Positions 9,700-17,573 of a stretch of DNA of 64,000 bases are shown in pieces (positions within the stretch are counted from its first letter, which is position 1; the number at the start of each line of letters is the position of its first letter). The stretch comes from Methyloversatilis discipulorum (GTDB lineage Bacteria; Pseudomonadota; Gammaproteobacteria; Burkholderiales; Rhodocyclaceae). The notes beneath the pieces were generated by a model. The model was not told where the DNA came from. It ran no database searches and saw nothing but the letters and a program-made list of their open reading frames with translations. The translations under genes were made by a program, and so were the position numbers. The stretch lies in assembly GCF_000385375.1 (NCBI RefSeq), contig NZ_ARVV01000001.1, positions 2,790,001-2,854,000 of the forward strand, written 5' to 3'.

Positions 9700-10563
9700 T
9701 CAGCGGGCCGGTTCGGCCAGCAATGCGTCGAGCACGCGAATGTCGAGCGCACGTATCGGCTCCCAGTCCCGGTCCTGCGCGCTCACGACACCCTTGAAGC
9801 CGATCTGCTTCAGCAGCTCGGCACCCGGCGCCGAACTGGCGACCTTCTGCATCGCATCGATGAAATCCCTGCTGACCGACTCAGGCACGCCCGGCAAACG
9901 GGCGAAGGCGTGCGGCGGGTACTCGGCCGAACGCCAGATGACGCGCATGCGATCACGCACGCTGGCGTCGATCGCCTCGAGCGTGCGCTCGATGCCGCCG
10001 CCGGCAACAACCAGCCCGCGCACAACATTCAGGTAAACGGAATCGTGCGAGGCAACGAAGCGCGGTTTCACCGAAATGCCGCCGCGCTTCAGTTCAGCCA
10101 GCGGAATGACGGTGGCCGCGAAAGCCGCCGGCGACGGAAAGGCGACCTCCTTGCCGTCGAGTTCCTGCACCGACGAGACGGCACTGTCGTTGCGGACGAC
10201 GATCAGCCCGCGCAGCTTGCGGTCCTTCTCGCGAGCAAACGCCAGGTAGCCGGCTACCTGATGGAATACCACGTAGTGATACGGGTTCATGTAGGCGATC
10301 GCGTATTCGCCGCGGGCCAGTCGCTTCTCGAACTCGGTGATGGTCGGCGCCGTCGCGAAACGGAATTCGCAGCCGCTGACGGCCGACACCTCGCGCAACA
10401 GCGGAATCCAGCCCTGCGCCAGATCGCTCGCAGCCTGCTGCGGAACGACACCGACGGTGATGACGCCGTCGAGCGCACAGGCCGCGTGCAGCGCCGGCGC
10501 GCCCGACAGGCAAAGCAGCATCGTCAGTGCCGAGGCGGCGCGACGGATCGAGAGGACGGTCAT
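9700..10563 (-). CDS. PhnD-like periplasmic substrate-binding protein
   Basis: This 287-residue protein has an N-terminal signal peptide (to about LHA, residue 27) and the PhnD / phosphate-phosphite-phosphonate binding-protein fold. Recognisable segments are VGVVPQQAASDL, the region around YMNPYHYV, the domain switch VAFPSPAAFAAT, and FVASHDSVYLNVVRG. No ABC permease or ATPase gene is adjacent; instead the next gene downstream is a hybrid histidine kinase. This suggests a sensory co-receptor rather than an uptake component. An ATG at 10563 is chosen over a TTG one codon upstream. What it binds cannot be read from sequence; PhnD-like proteins of this family bind varied oxyanions or small organic ligands. 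Confidence 0.85.
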   Translation of the reverse strand: MTVLSIRRAASALTMLLCLSGAPALHAACALDGVITVGVVPQQAASDLAQGWIPLLREVSAVSGCEFRFATAPTITEFEKRLARGEYAIAYMNPYHYVVFHQVAGYLAFAREKDRKLRGLIVVRNDSAVSSVQELDGKEVAFPSPAAFAATVIPLAELKRGGISVKPRFVASHDSVYLNVVRGLVVAGGGIERTLEAIDASVRDRMRVIWRSAEYPPHAFARLPGVPESVSRDFIDAMQKVASSAPGAELLKQIGFKGVVSAQDRDWEPIRALDIRVLDALLAEPAR

Positions 10564-10718
10564 CAACGGGCCCTGTGCTTACCGCTCGGCGGTGAATCCG
10601 CGAGCATGCGCCTGCGCACGCCCTCGGCGGGTGGTGGCCGATTCTAGCGCTCAAGTCGCCCCGTCGCGCTGCCGATACTCCACACGAATCCCGCAAAAAG
10701 ACCCGCCCGCACACCGCC

Positions 10719-11741
10719 ATGTCTGACCTCATAGGATCGGTCGCCAACCTGACCGGTTACCGCGATCGTGACCTCATCGACAGCACCTTCGTCTCGGTGC
10801 TGGGCGACTGGCTCGACCCGATCGAACTGAATCTGTATCGCTGCGTCGGCGACGCATCCGATCTGCGGCTGCTGCTGCAGGCAGGCATGATCAAAGGGAG
10901 CGGCATGCGTGCCGGCGATCCAAGCTGGACGCCGCTCGATGCGCTGCCCGCCCTGTCCGCCCGCCCCCAGTTCGATCAGGCCTTCGGTTGCGACGAGCCG
11001 CTGCTCGACCTGCCGATGAACGGCCACGACGGCCCCTGGCTCAACCTCTTTCCGGTGTGGGCCGGCGCGCGGCGCTTCGGCATCATCGAACTGATCAGCG
11101 AACAGCCGCTGCTGCCGGTGCAACTGCGTCTGGTCGATGGCCTGTTGAAGATCTATCGCAACCAGATCAGCCTGCTCGACTACAGCGAACGTGACAGCCT
11201 GACCGGCCTGCTGAACCGCAAGACCTTCGACGAACAGTTCCTGAAGTGTCTGGACACGATGGCGGGCAACGGGCACGCCGCTGAGGGCTCGCCGACCTGG
11301 TGGCTGGGCGTCATCGACGTCGATCACTTCAAGCGCGTGAACGATACCTTCGGTCACCTGATCGGCGACGAGGTGCTGCTGCTGGTCGCACGCATCCTGC
11401 GCACCGCCTTCCACCACAGCGAATACCTTTACCGCTTCGGCGGCGAGGAATTCATCGTGCTGCTGCGCGCAGAGCACGACGACGAAGCTCACCTTGCCTT
11501 CGATTTCTTCCGCCAGCAGTTGTCCGCCTTCGCCTTTCCGCAGGTCGGCCATGTCACCGCCAGCGTCGGCTTTACCCGTCTGCGCTTGATGGACAATGCC
11601 AGCGGCTCGGTGGATCGCGCCGATCGCGCGGTCTATCACGCGAAGCACAGCGGGCGTAACCAGGTGCATTCGTACGAAGCACTGGTCAAGGCGGGCGTTC
11701 TGGAGGAGGTCAACAACAGCGGCGAGATCGAGCTGTTCTGA
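10719..11741 (+). CDS. Diguanylate cyclase (GGDEF)
   Basis: This 340-residue soluble protein makes c-di-GMP from two GTP. The C-terminal half has the canonical active loop (RFGGEEF, about residue 238), the DHFKRVNDTFGH substrate motif and the DSLTGLLNRKTF start of the domain. The four residues upstream of the loop are HHSE rather than RxxD, so the usual allosteric inhibitory site seems to be absent. The first 150 residues show no transmembrane segment and I do not recognise a named sensor domain, although the region is well ordered (GAF-like secondary structure is possible). It is transcribed away from the binding-protein/kinase block, sharing a 155-base divergent control region. Confidence 0.9.
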   Translation: MSDLIGSVANLTGYRDRDLIDSTFVSVLGDWLDPIELNLYRCVGDASDLRLLLQAGMIKGSGMRAGDPSWTPLDALPALSARPQFDQAFGCDEPLLDLPMNGHDGPWLNLFPVWAGARRFGIIELISEQPLLPVQLRLVDGLLKIYRNQISLLDYSERDSLTGLLNRKTFDEQFLKCLDTMAGNGHAAEGSPTWWLGVIDVDHFKRVNDTFGHLIGDEVLLLVARILRTAFHHSEYLYRFGGEEFIVLLRAEHDDEAHLAFDFFRQQLSAFAFPQVGHVTASVGFTRLRLMDNASGSVDRADRAVYHAKHSGRNQVHSYEALVKAGVLEEVNNSGEIELF

Positions 11742-11792
11742 ACTGAGGCGGTGCAGCCTCAGGGCGATCCCGTTGCGGAATCGCAGAAAACA

Positions 11793-11818
11793 AAAAAGGC
11801 CGCTTTCGCGGCCTTTTT
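11793..11818. terminator. Bidirectional rho-independent terminator
   Basis: An 11-bp stem (11793-11803 paired with 11808-11818) encloses a TTTC loop. The stem is AAAAA-GGCCGC on the left and GCGGCC-TTTTT on the right, so it gives a U-run in either direction. It sits between the end of the diguanylate cyclase gene on the plus strand and the tRNA operon on the minus strand, and can stop transcription from both. Confidence 0.9.
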
Positions 11819-11855
11819 CGTCGGCGCCCTGCAGAAACTGCAGCACGCTGTGTGT

Positions 11856-11932
11856 TGGCGGAGTGGACGGGACTCGAACCCGCGACCCCCGGCGTGACAG
11901 GCCGGTATTCTAACCAACTGAACTACCACTCC
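11856..11932 (-). tRNA. tRNA-Asp (GTC)
   Basis: This 77-base gene begins GGAGTGGTAG on the minus strand, has anticodon stem CCGGC/GCCGG around the loop CTGTCAC (anticodon GTC), and has a T-loop GGTTCGAGTCC. It ends with an encoded CCA. It is the last gene of the Ala-Glu-Asp tRNA operon. Confidence 0.96.
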
Positions 11933-11984
11933 AGTGTTGGTGCCGGCACTTCTTCTTCCGGACTTGCACTGCCAGCAAAAGAGC

Positions 11985-12060
11985 TGGCGTCCCCACGGGG
12001 ATTCGAACCCCGGTACCTACCGTGAAAGGGTAGTGTCCTAGGCCTCTAGACGATGGGGAC
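11985..12060 (-). tRNA. tRNA-Glu (TTC)
   Basis: This 76-base gene reads GTCCCCATCGTCTAGAGGCC at its 5' end on the minus strand, has the anticodon loop CTTTCAC (anticodon TTC), the T-loop GGTTCGAATCC and an encoded CCA. It is the middle gene of the tRNA operon. Confidence 0.96.
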
Positions 12061-12106
12061 CTAGTTTTACCGCTATTTGCTGCCTTGTACTGCCTTCTCT
12101 CTCGCT

Positions 12107-12182
<76 letters not shown>

Positions 12183-12198
12183 GTCGAAAGAGGAGCGC

Positions 12199-12226
12199 AT
12201 TATAAACACTGTTCCGGGTTTGTAAA
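12199..12226 (-). promoter_or_regulatory. Sigma-70 promoter of the tRNA operon
   Basis: On the minus strand TTTACA (12226-12221) and TATAAT (12204-12199) are separated by 16 bases. The -10 box is followed by a GC-rich GCGCTCC discriminator, typical of stringently controlled stable-RNA promoters. A/T-rich sequence just upstream (AAAAATAATT) could act as an UP element. Confidence 0.85.
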
Positions 12227-12334
12227 GCATCTCGCGCAATTATTTTTGTCGGACATCGATCGACATTTCCCGTCCGTGACATACGCATATCACATCAGCA
12301 TCCACCCATCACACCGAGGTGCGTTGACCTTCGC

Positions 12335-13765
12335 TTACTGAGCGGCGTCGGGCAGCACCTTCCCCGGATTCATCAACCCGTAAGGATCGAATGCGCGCTT
12401 CACCGCCCTCATCATGTCCAGCTCGACCGCGCTCTTGCACGTCGCCAGCAGATCGCGCTTGAGCTGGCCGATGCCGTGCTCGGCCGAGATCGATCCCCCG
12501 AGTGCGATCACCGTTTCATGTACCTGTTCGCTCGCCACCTTCGCGTCGGTGATCAGCCGCGCGTTGTCGGAGGCATCGATAAAGGACAGGTTGTAGTGCA
12601 GGTTGCCGTCGCCGGCGTGACCGAACACCACCACGCGCACGCCGGGCAGCGTGGCCTCCAGCTTCTCTCCAGCCGCTTCGATGAAGTGCGGAATGCTGCC
12701 GACAGGCACGCTGATGTCGTGCTTCACGCTGAAGCCCTCGATGCGCTGCGCCTCCGAAATGTTCTCGCGCAGTGCCCACAGCGCCTTCGCCTGTGCGCCG
12801 TCCTGCGCGATCACCGCGTCGCGCACCATGCCGCGCTCGAGCAGCGCTGCCAGCATGTCGCCCAGCTTCGTTTCGAGTGCCTGGTCGTTGCCGGCGAGTT
12901 CGACCAGCGCATACCAGGGCGCGGCATCGGCGAACGGGTCACGCGCGCCGGGGATGTGCTTCAGCACCATGCCCAGCGCCTCGCGACCGACCAGCTCGAA
13001 AGCATTCAGCTGGTCGCCTGCCTGCGCCTGCAGCGCATGCAGCAGATCGATGCCGCGCTGCGGGCCGTCGATTGCCACCCAGGCGACCGCGGTGTTCGCC
13101 GGCAACGGCGCGAGCTTCAGCACGGCTGCGGTGATGAAGCCCAGCGTGCCTTCGGCGCCGATGAACAGGTGCTTGAGGTCGTAACCGGTATTGTCCTTGC
13201 GCAGCGCACGCAGGCCGTTCCACAGCCGACCGTCGGGCAGCACGACTTCGAGACCGAGCACCTGGTCGCGCGCGTTGCCGTGACGCAGCACGTGCACGCC
13301 ACCGGCATTGGTCGACAGATTGCCGCCGATCTCGCACGAGCCTTCTGACGCCAGACTGAGCGGGAACAGCAGGCCGGCGTCACGCGCAGCGGCCTGTACC
13401 GCAGCCAGCGTGCAGCCTGCTTCGACGGTGATCGACGCATTGTCGCGATCAAGCACGCGGACGCGATTCAGCCGGGACAGGCTGACCAGCACCTCGTTGC
13501 GGCCTGCATGTGGCGTGGCGCCCCCGCACAGGCCGGTATTGCCGCCCTGCGGCACCATGGGCAGCTGCGCCTCGTGACAGACGTGCACCACCTGCATCAG
13601 TTCATCAACCGTTGCCGGGCGCACGACGCACAGCGCTTCGCCGCGATAGCGGCCGCGCCAGTCGGTGCAGAACGGCGCGAGGTCAGCGGCAGCGGTCAGC
13701 AGCTGGCTGTCGCCGACCACTGTCCGCAGCCGTGCCAGTGCCGACACGATGCGACCGTCCTCCAT
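12335..13765 (-). CDS. FAD-binding oxidoreductase, GlcD / D-2-hydroxyacid dehydrogenase family
   Basis: This 476-residue flavoprotein belongs to the PCMH-type FAD family with a C-terminal FAD-oxidase domain. The FAD site is visible as PQGGNTGLCGGATPH (about 85-100) and the SEGSCEIGGNLSTNAGG run (about 140-155). The C-terminal catalytic segment contains FGHAGDGNLHYN and the SAEHGIGQLKR signature. These features fit D-lactate, glycolate or D-2-hydroxyglutarate dehydrogenases; the substrate cannot be fixed, though D-2-hydroxyglutarate dehydrogenase is a good guess because homologues are single-subunit and of this length. It lies 51 bases after rimO on the same strand. Confidence 0.85.
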   Translation of the reverse strand: MEDGRIVSALARLRTVVGDSQLLTAAADLAPFCTDWRGRYRGEALCVVRPATVDELMQVVHVCHEAQLPMVPQGGNTGLCGGATPHAGRNEVLVSLSRLNRVRVLDRDNASITVEAGCTLAAVQAAARDAGLLFPLSLASEGSCEIGGNLSTNAGGVHVLRHGNARDQVLGLEVVLPDGRLWNGLRALRKDNTGYDLKHLFIGAEGTLGFITAAVLKLAPLPANTAVAWVAIDGPQRGIDLLHALQAQAGDQLNAFELVGREALGMVLKHIPGARDPFADAAPWYALVELAGNDQALETKLGDMLAALLERGMVRDAVIAQDGAQAKALWALRENISEAQRIEGFSVKHDISVPVGSIPHFIEAAGEKLEATLPGVRVVVFGHAGDGNLHYNLSFIDASDNARLITDAKVASEQVHETVIALGGSISAEHGIGQLKRDLLATCKSAVELDMMRAVKRAFDPYGLMNPGKVLPDAAQ

Positions 13766-13815
13766 ATCAGCTCCGGATCCCGTTCACGCTGCGCCGACGC
13801 ACGGGCGGCTCATCG

Positions 13816-15177
13816 TCACTCTTCGGTGACGACTTCGGCGTACAGGTCGTGCACATCGCAGTCGGTGATGCGCACGCGCACGAAGTCGCCGACTTCGAGG
13901 TCCTGCCCGTCGAGGATGTGCACCAGGCCGTCGATGTCGGGTGCGTCGCCCTCGGAACGCGCGACCGCGCCGTCCTCGTCGACCTCATCGACCAGCACGA
14001 TCATTTCGCGGTCGATCTTCTCTTCCAGCCGCTGGGTCGAAATGTCTTCCTGGAATTCCATCAGGCGCTGACGGCGCTCCTCGCGCACCTCTTCCGGCAG
14101 CGCGCCCGGCAGGTCGTTGGCGCTGGCGCCATCGACCGGCGAATAGGCGAAACAGCCGACCCGGTCGAGGCGCGCCTCGCCGAGGAAGTCGAGCAGTTCC
14201 TCGAACTCCTGCTCCGTCTCGCCCGGAAAGCCGGCGATGAAGGTGCTGCGTATCGTGATGTCGGGGCAGATCGAACGCCAGGCGCGGATGCGTTCGAGGT
14301 TGTTCTCGGCATTGGCCGGCCGCTTCATCGCCTTCAGCACGCGCGGGCTGGCGTGCTGGAAGGGCACGTCGAGGTAAGGCAGGATCTTGCCCTCGGCCAT
14401 CAGCGGAATGATGTCGTCGACATGCGGATACGGATACACGTAATGCATGCGTACCCACATATCCAGCTCGCCCAAAGCGCTCGCCAGGTCGTACAGCTTC
14501 GTACGCAGCGGCTTGCCGCCCCAGAAGCCGGTGCGGTACTTCACGTCCACGCCGTAGGCGCTGGTGTCCTGCGACACGATTAGCAGTTCGCGCACGCCGG
14601 CGTCGCGCAGCGCCTCGGCTTCGCGCATCACGTCGCCGATCGGCCGGCTTACCAGATCGCCGCGCATCGACGGGATGATGCAGAAGCTGCAGCGGTGATT
14701 GCAGCCCTCGGAAATCTTCAGGTAGGCGTAGTGCGACGGCGTGAGCCGTATGCCCTGCGGCGGCACCAGGTCGGAGAAGGGATCGTGCGGCTTGGGCAGG
14801 TGGCGATGGACCGCGTCCATCACCTCTTCGGTCGCGTGCGGACCGGTCACCGCCAGCACCTGCGGATGGGCGGACAGCACCTGCTGGCGCTTGGGCCCTT
14901 CCGCCCCCATACAGCCGGTCACGATCACCTTGCCGTTCTCGGCCAGCGCCTCGCCGATCGCGTCGAGCGATTCCTCGACCGCGGCATCGATGAAGCCACA
15001 GGTGTTGACGACCACGACATCAGCATCGTCGTAGGTCGGCACGATGTCGTAGCCTTCGGAGCGCAGGCGGGTCAGGATGGACTCGGAGTCCGAAGTCGCC
15101 TTCGGACAGCCGAGAGAAACGAAGCCGACCTTGGGGGTCGGCTTCGTGGTGTTGCCAGATTCAGAAGTACGGGTCAC
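13816..15177 (-). CDS. rimO: Ribosomal protein S12 methylthiotransferase RimO
   Basis: RimO is a radical-SAM enzyme that adds a methylthio group to the conserved aspartate of ribosomal protein S12. The UPF0004 N-terminal domain begins [16 protein letters not shown], whose cysteine is a ligand of the auxiliary cluster. The radical-SAM CxxxCxxC motif appears in [10 protein letters not shown], and a TRAM domain forms the C terminus. The length (453 residues) is normal. GTG at 15177 is chosen because GGAGA lies just upstream; a TTG start at 15195 is possible. The gene follows phaR on the same strand. A 10-bp hairpin (15121-15145) falls within its first codons. Confidence 0.95.
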   Translation of the reverse strand: MTRTSESGNTTKPTPKVGFVSLGCPKATSDSESILTRLRSEGYDIVPTYDDADVVVVNTCGFIDAAVEESLDAIGEALAENGKVIVTGCMGAEGPKRQQVLSAHPQVLAVTGPHATEEVMDAVHRHLPKPHDPFSDLVPPQGIRLTPSHYAYLKISEGCNHRCSFCIIPSMRGDLVSRPIGDVMREAEALRDAGVRELLIVSQDTSAYGVDVKYRTGFWGGKPLRTKLYDLASALGELDMWVRMHYVYPYPHVDDIIPLMAEGKILPYLDVPFQHASPRVLKAMKRPANAENNLERIRAWRSICPDITIRSTFIAGFPGETEQEFEELLDFLGEARLDRVGCFAYSPVDGASANDLPGALPEEVREERRQRLMEFQEDISTQRLEEKIDREMIVLVDEVDEDGAVARSEGDAPDIDGLVHILDGQDLEVGDFVRVRITDCDVHDLYAEVVTEE

Positions 15178-15206
15178 GCCGCGTCTCCGCCGCAAAACCC
15201 GGCAGT

Positions 15207-15800
15207 TTACTTGTTTTGCGGGCCTTTATCGCCCCCCGGCCCGAAGCCCGGGAACTTGAAACCGGACATCATCGAACGGGTCTGCTGCTCGATCTGCTCC
15301 TGCATCTGCACGAACATGCGCTTGCTCTGCTCCATATAGGCACCCATCATGCTCTGCATGGCCGGGCCCTGGAAGTTCAGGAACTGCGCCCACAGGTCCT
15401 TGCTCATCGCGTTGTTGTCGCCGTAAATGGCGCGCGCCTGGTCCTGGAGCTTGCTCTGCACGTCGGTGAAGGCCTTGATGTTGCCTTCGAGATACTTGCC
15501 CATCATGCCCTGCATCGCATTGCCGTAGAAGCGGATCATCTGCGACAGCAGGTCGGACGTGAACATCGGCACGCCTTCGCTTTCTTCTTCGATGATGATC
15601 TGCAGCAGGATGCTGCGGGTGAGGTCTTCGCCCGTCTTGGCATCGACGACCTGGAACTCGGCATTCTCGAGAACCAGTTCCTTCACGTCGGACAGCGTGA
15701 TGTAGGAACTCGTGCGGGTGTCGTAAAGCCGGCGGTTGGGATATTTCTTGATCAGCCTGTTGGTGGAACCGGTCCCCTCGCGGCTTTCGGAAGCGCTCAT
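15207..15800 (-). CDS. phaR: Polyhydroxyalkanoate synthesis repressor PhaR
   Basis: PhaR is a DNA- and PHB-binding repressor that controls phasin and PHA synthesis genes. The N-terminal DNA-binding domain is clear in [20 protein letters not shown], followed by the PHB accumulation regulatory repeats and a Met/Gln-rich C-terminal half ([19 protein letters not shown]) that likely contacts granules. The ATG at 15800 (MSASESREG) is preferred over the longer open frame because a GAGG-type ribosome site precedes it and the homologous domain begins soon after. About 197 residues, the usual size. It is the last PHA gene of the cluster. Confidence 0.93.
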   Translation of the reverse strand: MSASESREGTGSTNRLIKKYPNRRLYDTRTSSYITLSDVKELVLENAEFQVVDAKTGEDLTRSILLQIIIEEESEGVPMFTSDLLSQMIRFYGNAMQGMMGKYLEGNIKAFTDVQSKLQDQARAIYGDNNAMSKDLWAQFLNFQGPAMQSMMGAYMEQSKRMFVQMQEQIEQQTRSMMSGFKFPGFGPGGDKGPQNK

Positions 15801-15876
15801 TGTGTGGTGTCCTCGCTCGTTTGAACTACCCCGGGGCGGTGTTTCCGCCCACTCTGTTTTGATCATACAGCAAGCA

Positions 15877-15909
15877 AAGGCCTTATGCGGCAGTGCCGCA
15901 TAAGGCCTT
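15877..15909. other. 16-bp inverted repeat between phaB and phaR
   Basis: AAGGCCTTATGCGGCA (15877-15892) is followed, after one base, by its exact reverse complement (15894-15909). It lies after the second phaB stop and about 75 bases before the phaR start. No U-run follows on either strand, so it may be a weak terminator, a processing hairpin or an operator (PhaR autoregulation is known in other bacteria). Confidence 0.6.
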
Positions 15910-15939
15910 GCGATACGTCACAAACCGGCGTTACGGCAA

Positions 15940-16680
15940 TTACTGGTAGTACAGACCGCCATTGATGTTCAGCGTTGCACCGGTCACGTAACCCGCCATG
16001 TCGGAGGCGAGGTAGGACACGGCAGCACCGATCTCTTCCGGCTTGCCCAGGCGCTTCATCGGCACCGAATCGATGATGCCCTGACGGATGTCCTCGCGAA
16101 TGGCCATCACCATGTCGGTACCGATATAGCCCGGGGCGATCGCGTTGACGGTCACGCCCTTGGCGGCCATTTCGGCGGCCAGCGCCTTGGTGAAACCGAC
16201 CACGCCGGCCTTGGCAGCCGAGTAGTTGGTCTGGCCGGCCTGGCCCTTGACGCCATTGACCGACGAAATGTTGATGATGCGACCCCAGCCGCGTTCGGCC
16301 ATCTTGCCGGCGACGTGGTGCGTCACGTTGAACAGGCTGTCGAGGTTGGTGGTCAGCACCGCATCCCACTGGGCCTTGTCCATCTTGGAGAAGAACTTGT
16401 CACGGGTGATGCCCGCGTTGTTCACGACCACATCGACCGGGCCGATGTCCTGCTCGACCTTGTCGATCATCGCCTTGCAGGAATCGTAGTCGGACACGTC
16501 GCCCTCGGCGGCTTTCATTTCAAAGCCTTCGGCCTGCATCTTGGCCAGCCATTCGTCCTTTTGGGGGAACGCGGGCAGACAGTTCGCCACGACGGTGTAG
16601 CCGTCCTTGGCCAGTGCCTTGCAGATTGCGGTACCCAGACCGCCCATACCCCCGGTAACCAGGGCAACTCGTTTCGTCAT
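15940..16680 (-). CDS. phaB: Acetoacetyl-CoA reductase, second copy
   Basis: This 246-residue short-chain dehydrogenase reduces acetoacetyl-CoA to (R)-3-hydroxybutyryl-CoA, the monomer for PhaC. It has the TGGMGGLG cofactor loop, the NNAG motif, the catalytic Ser (INISSVNG) and YxxxK (TNYSAAKAG), and ends NINGGLYYQ, typical of PhaB. The ATG at 16680, preceded by GAGAGAAG, is chosen over a longer frame that would overlap the neighbouring gene. It is close in sequence to the next gene upstream, so the two are probably a tandem duplication. Both would act in PHB synthesis; different cofactor or chain-length preference is possible but not readable. Confidence 0.93.
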   Translation of the reverse strand: MTKRVALVTGGMGGLGTAICKALAKDGYTVVANCLPAFPQKDEWLAKMQAEGFEMKAAEGDVSDYDSCKAMIDKVEQDIGPVDVVVNNAGITRDKFFSKMDKAQWDAVLTTNLDSLFNVTHHVAGKMAERGWGRIINISSVNGVKGQAGQTNYSAAKAGVVGFTKALAAEMAAKGVTVNAIAPGYIGTDMVMAIREDIRQGIIDSVPMKRLGKPEEIGAAVSYLASDMAGYVTGATLNINGGLYYQ

Positions 16681-16765
16681 GACTTCTCTCCCAGCCAGCT
16701 GCGTGAAAAACCCTCCACCCCCGCCGGACGAGGTGGAAGGCGTGCGCGGACCTCCGCGCGGGCGG

Positions 16766-17506
16766 TCAGGACATGTGCTGACCGCCGTTGATTGCAATGT
16801 TGGCGCCGGTGACGAAAGCCGCCTCGTCCGACGCCAGATAGGCCACCAGGCCGGCGATCTCTTCCGGCTTGCCCAGACGCGACACCGGGATCTGCGGCAG
16901 GATCTTCGAATCGAGGATGTCCTGCGGAATCGCGGTCACCATCTTGGTACCGATATAGCCCGGCGAAATCGTGTTCACGGTGACCCCAGCGCGCGCCACT
17001 TCCAGCGCCAGCGCCTTGGTGAAGCCGTGCATGCCGGCCTTGGCGGCCGAGTAGTTGGTCTGGCCGAATGCACCCTTCGAACCATTCACCGAAGACACAT
17101 TGATGACGCGGCCCCACTTGCGCTCGGTCATGCCGTCGATGACCTGCTTGGTCATGTTGAAGCAGGAGTCGAGGTTGGTGCTCATCACCACGTCCCAGTC
17201 CGCCTTCGTCATCTTCTTGAAGGTCATGTCGCGGGTGATGCCGGCGTTGTTCACCAGCACGTCAACCGGACCGACTTCCTTCACAACCGTCTCGACACAC
17301 GCCTTGCAGGAGTCGAAATCCGACACGTCGCACGGGTAGGCCTTGAAGCCATAGCCCATGTTGTTCATGGTCTGCAGCCATTCGGCTGCCTTCGTATTGC
17401 CAGGACTGTGTGTGGTCACCACGCGGAAACCCAGTGCCGCGAGCTTGATGCAGATCGCTTCACCCAGTCCTCCCATACCGCCTGTTACCAGTGCGACTCG
17501 CGTCAT
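16766..17506 (-). CDS. phaB: Acetoacetyl-CoA reductase, first copy
   Basis: This is a 246-residue paralogue of the downstream phaB and has the same length. It shows TGGMGGLG at the N terminus, NNAGITRDM, the catalytic VSSVNG serine and the TNYSAAKAG tyrosine/lysine pair, and ends with NINGGQ-like sequence. A strong AAGGAGA ribosome site precedes the ATG. It sits 67 bases after phaC and 85 bases before the second copy, so all three genes are likely one transcript. Its helix around residues 35-50 (HSPGNTKAAEWL) differs from the second copy, which is where cofactor phosphate is usually recognised. Confidence 0.93.
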   Translation of the reverse strand: MTRVALVTGGMGGLGEAICIKLAALGFRVVTTHSPGNTKAAEWLQTMNNMGYGFKAYPCDVSDFDSCKACVETVVKEVGPVDVLVNNAGITRDMTFKKMTKADWDVVMSTNLDSCFNMTKQVIDGMTERKWGRVINVSSVNGSKGAFGQTNYSAAKAGMHGFTKALALEVARAGVTVNTISPGYIGTKMVTAIPQDILDSKILPQIPVSRLGKPEEIAGLVAYLASDEAAFVTGANIAINGGQHMS

Positions 17507-17573
17507 TTCCTTGTCTCCTTTTATTAGTCGAGGGTGTGTCTTCCGCAGCCCCCCTCATGAGGCTGCCATGTGT

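Noticed and set aside
15121..15145. Perfect 10-bp hairpin resembling an attenuator at the start of rimO
   Set aside because: It falls inside codons for the conserved RimO N terminus (PTPKVGF), and only a short T-rich run follows, so coding constraint is the simpler explanation.
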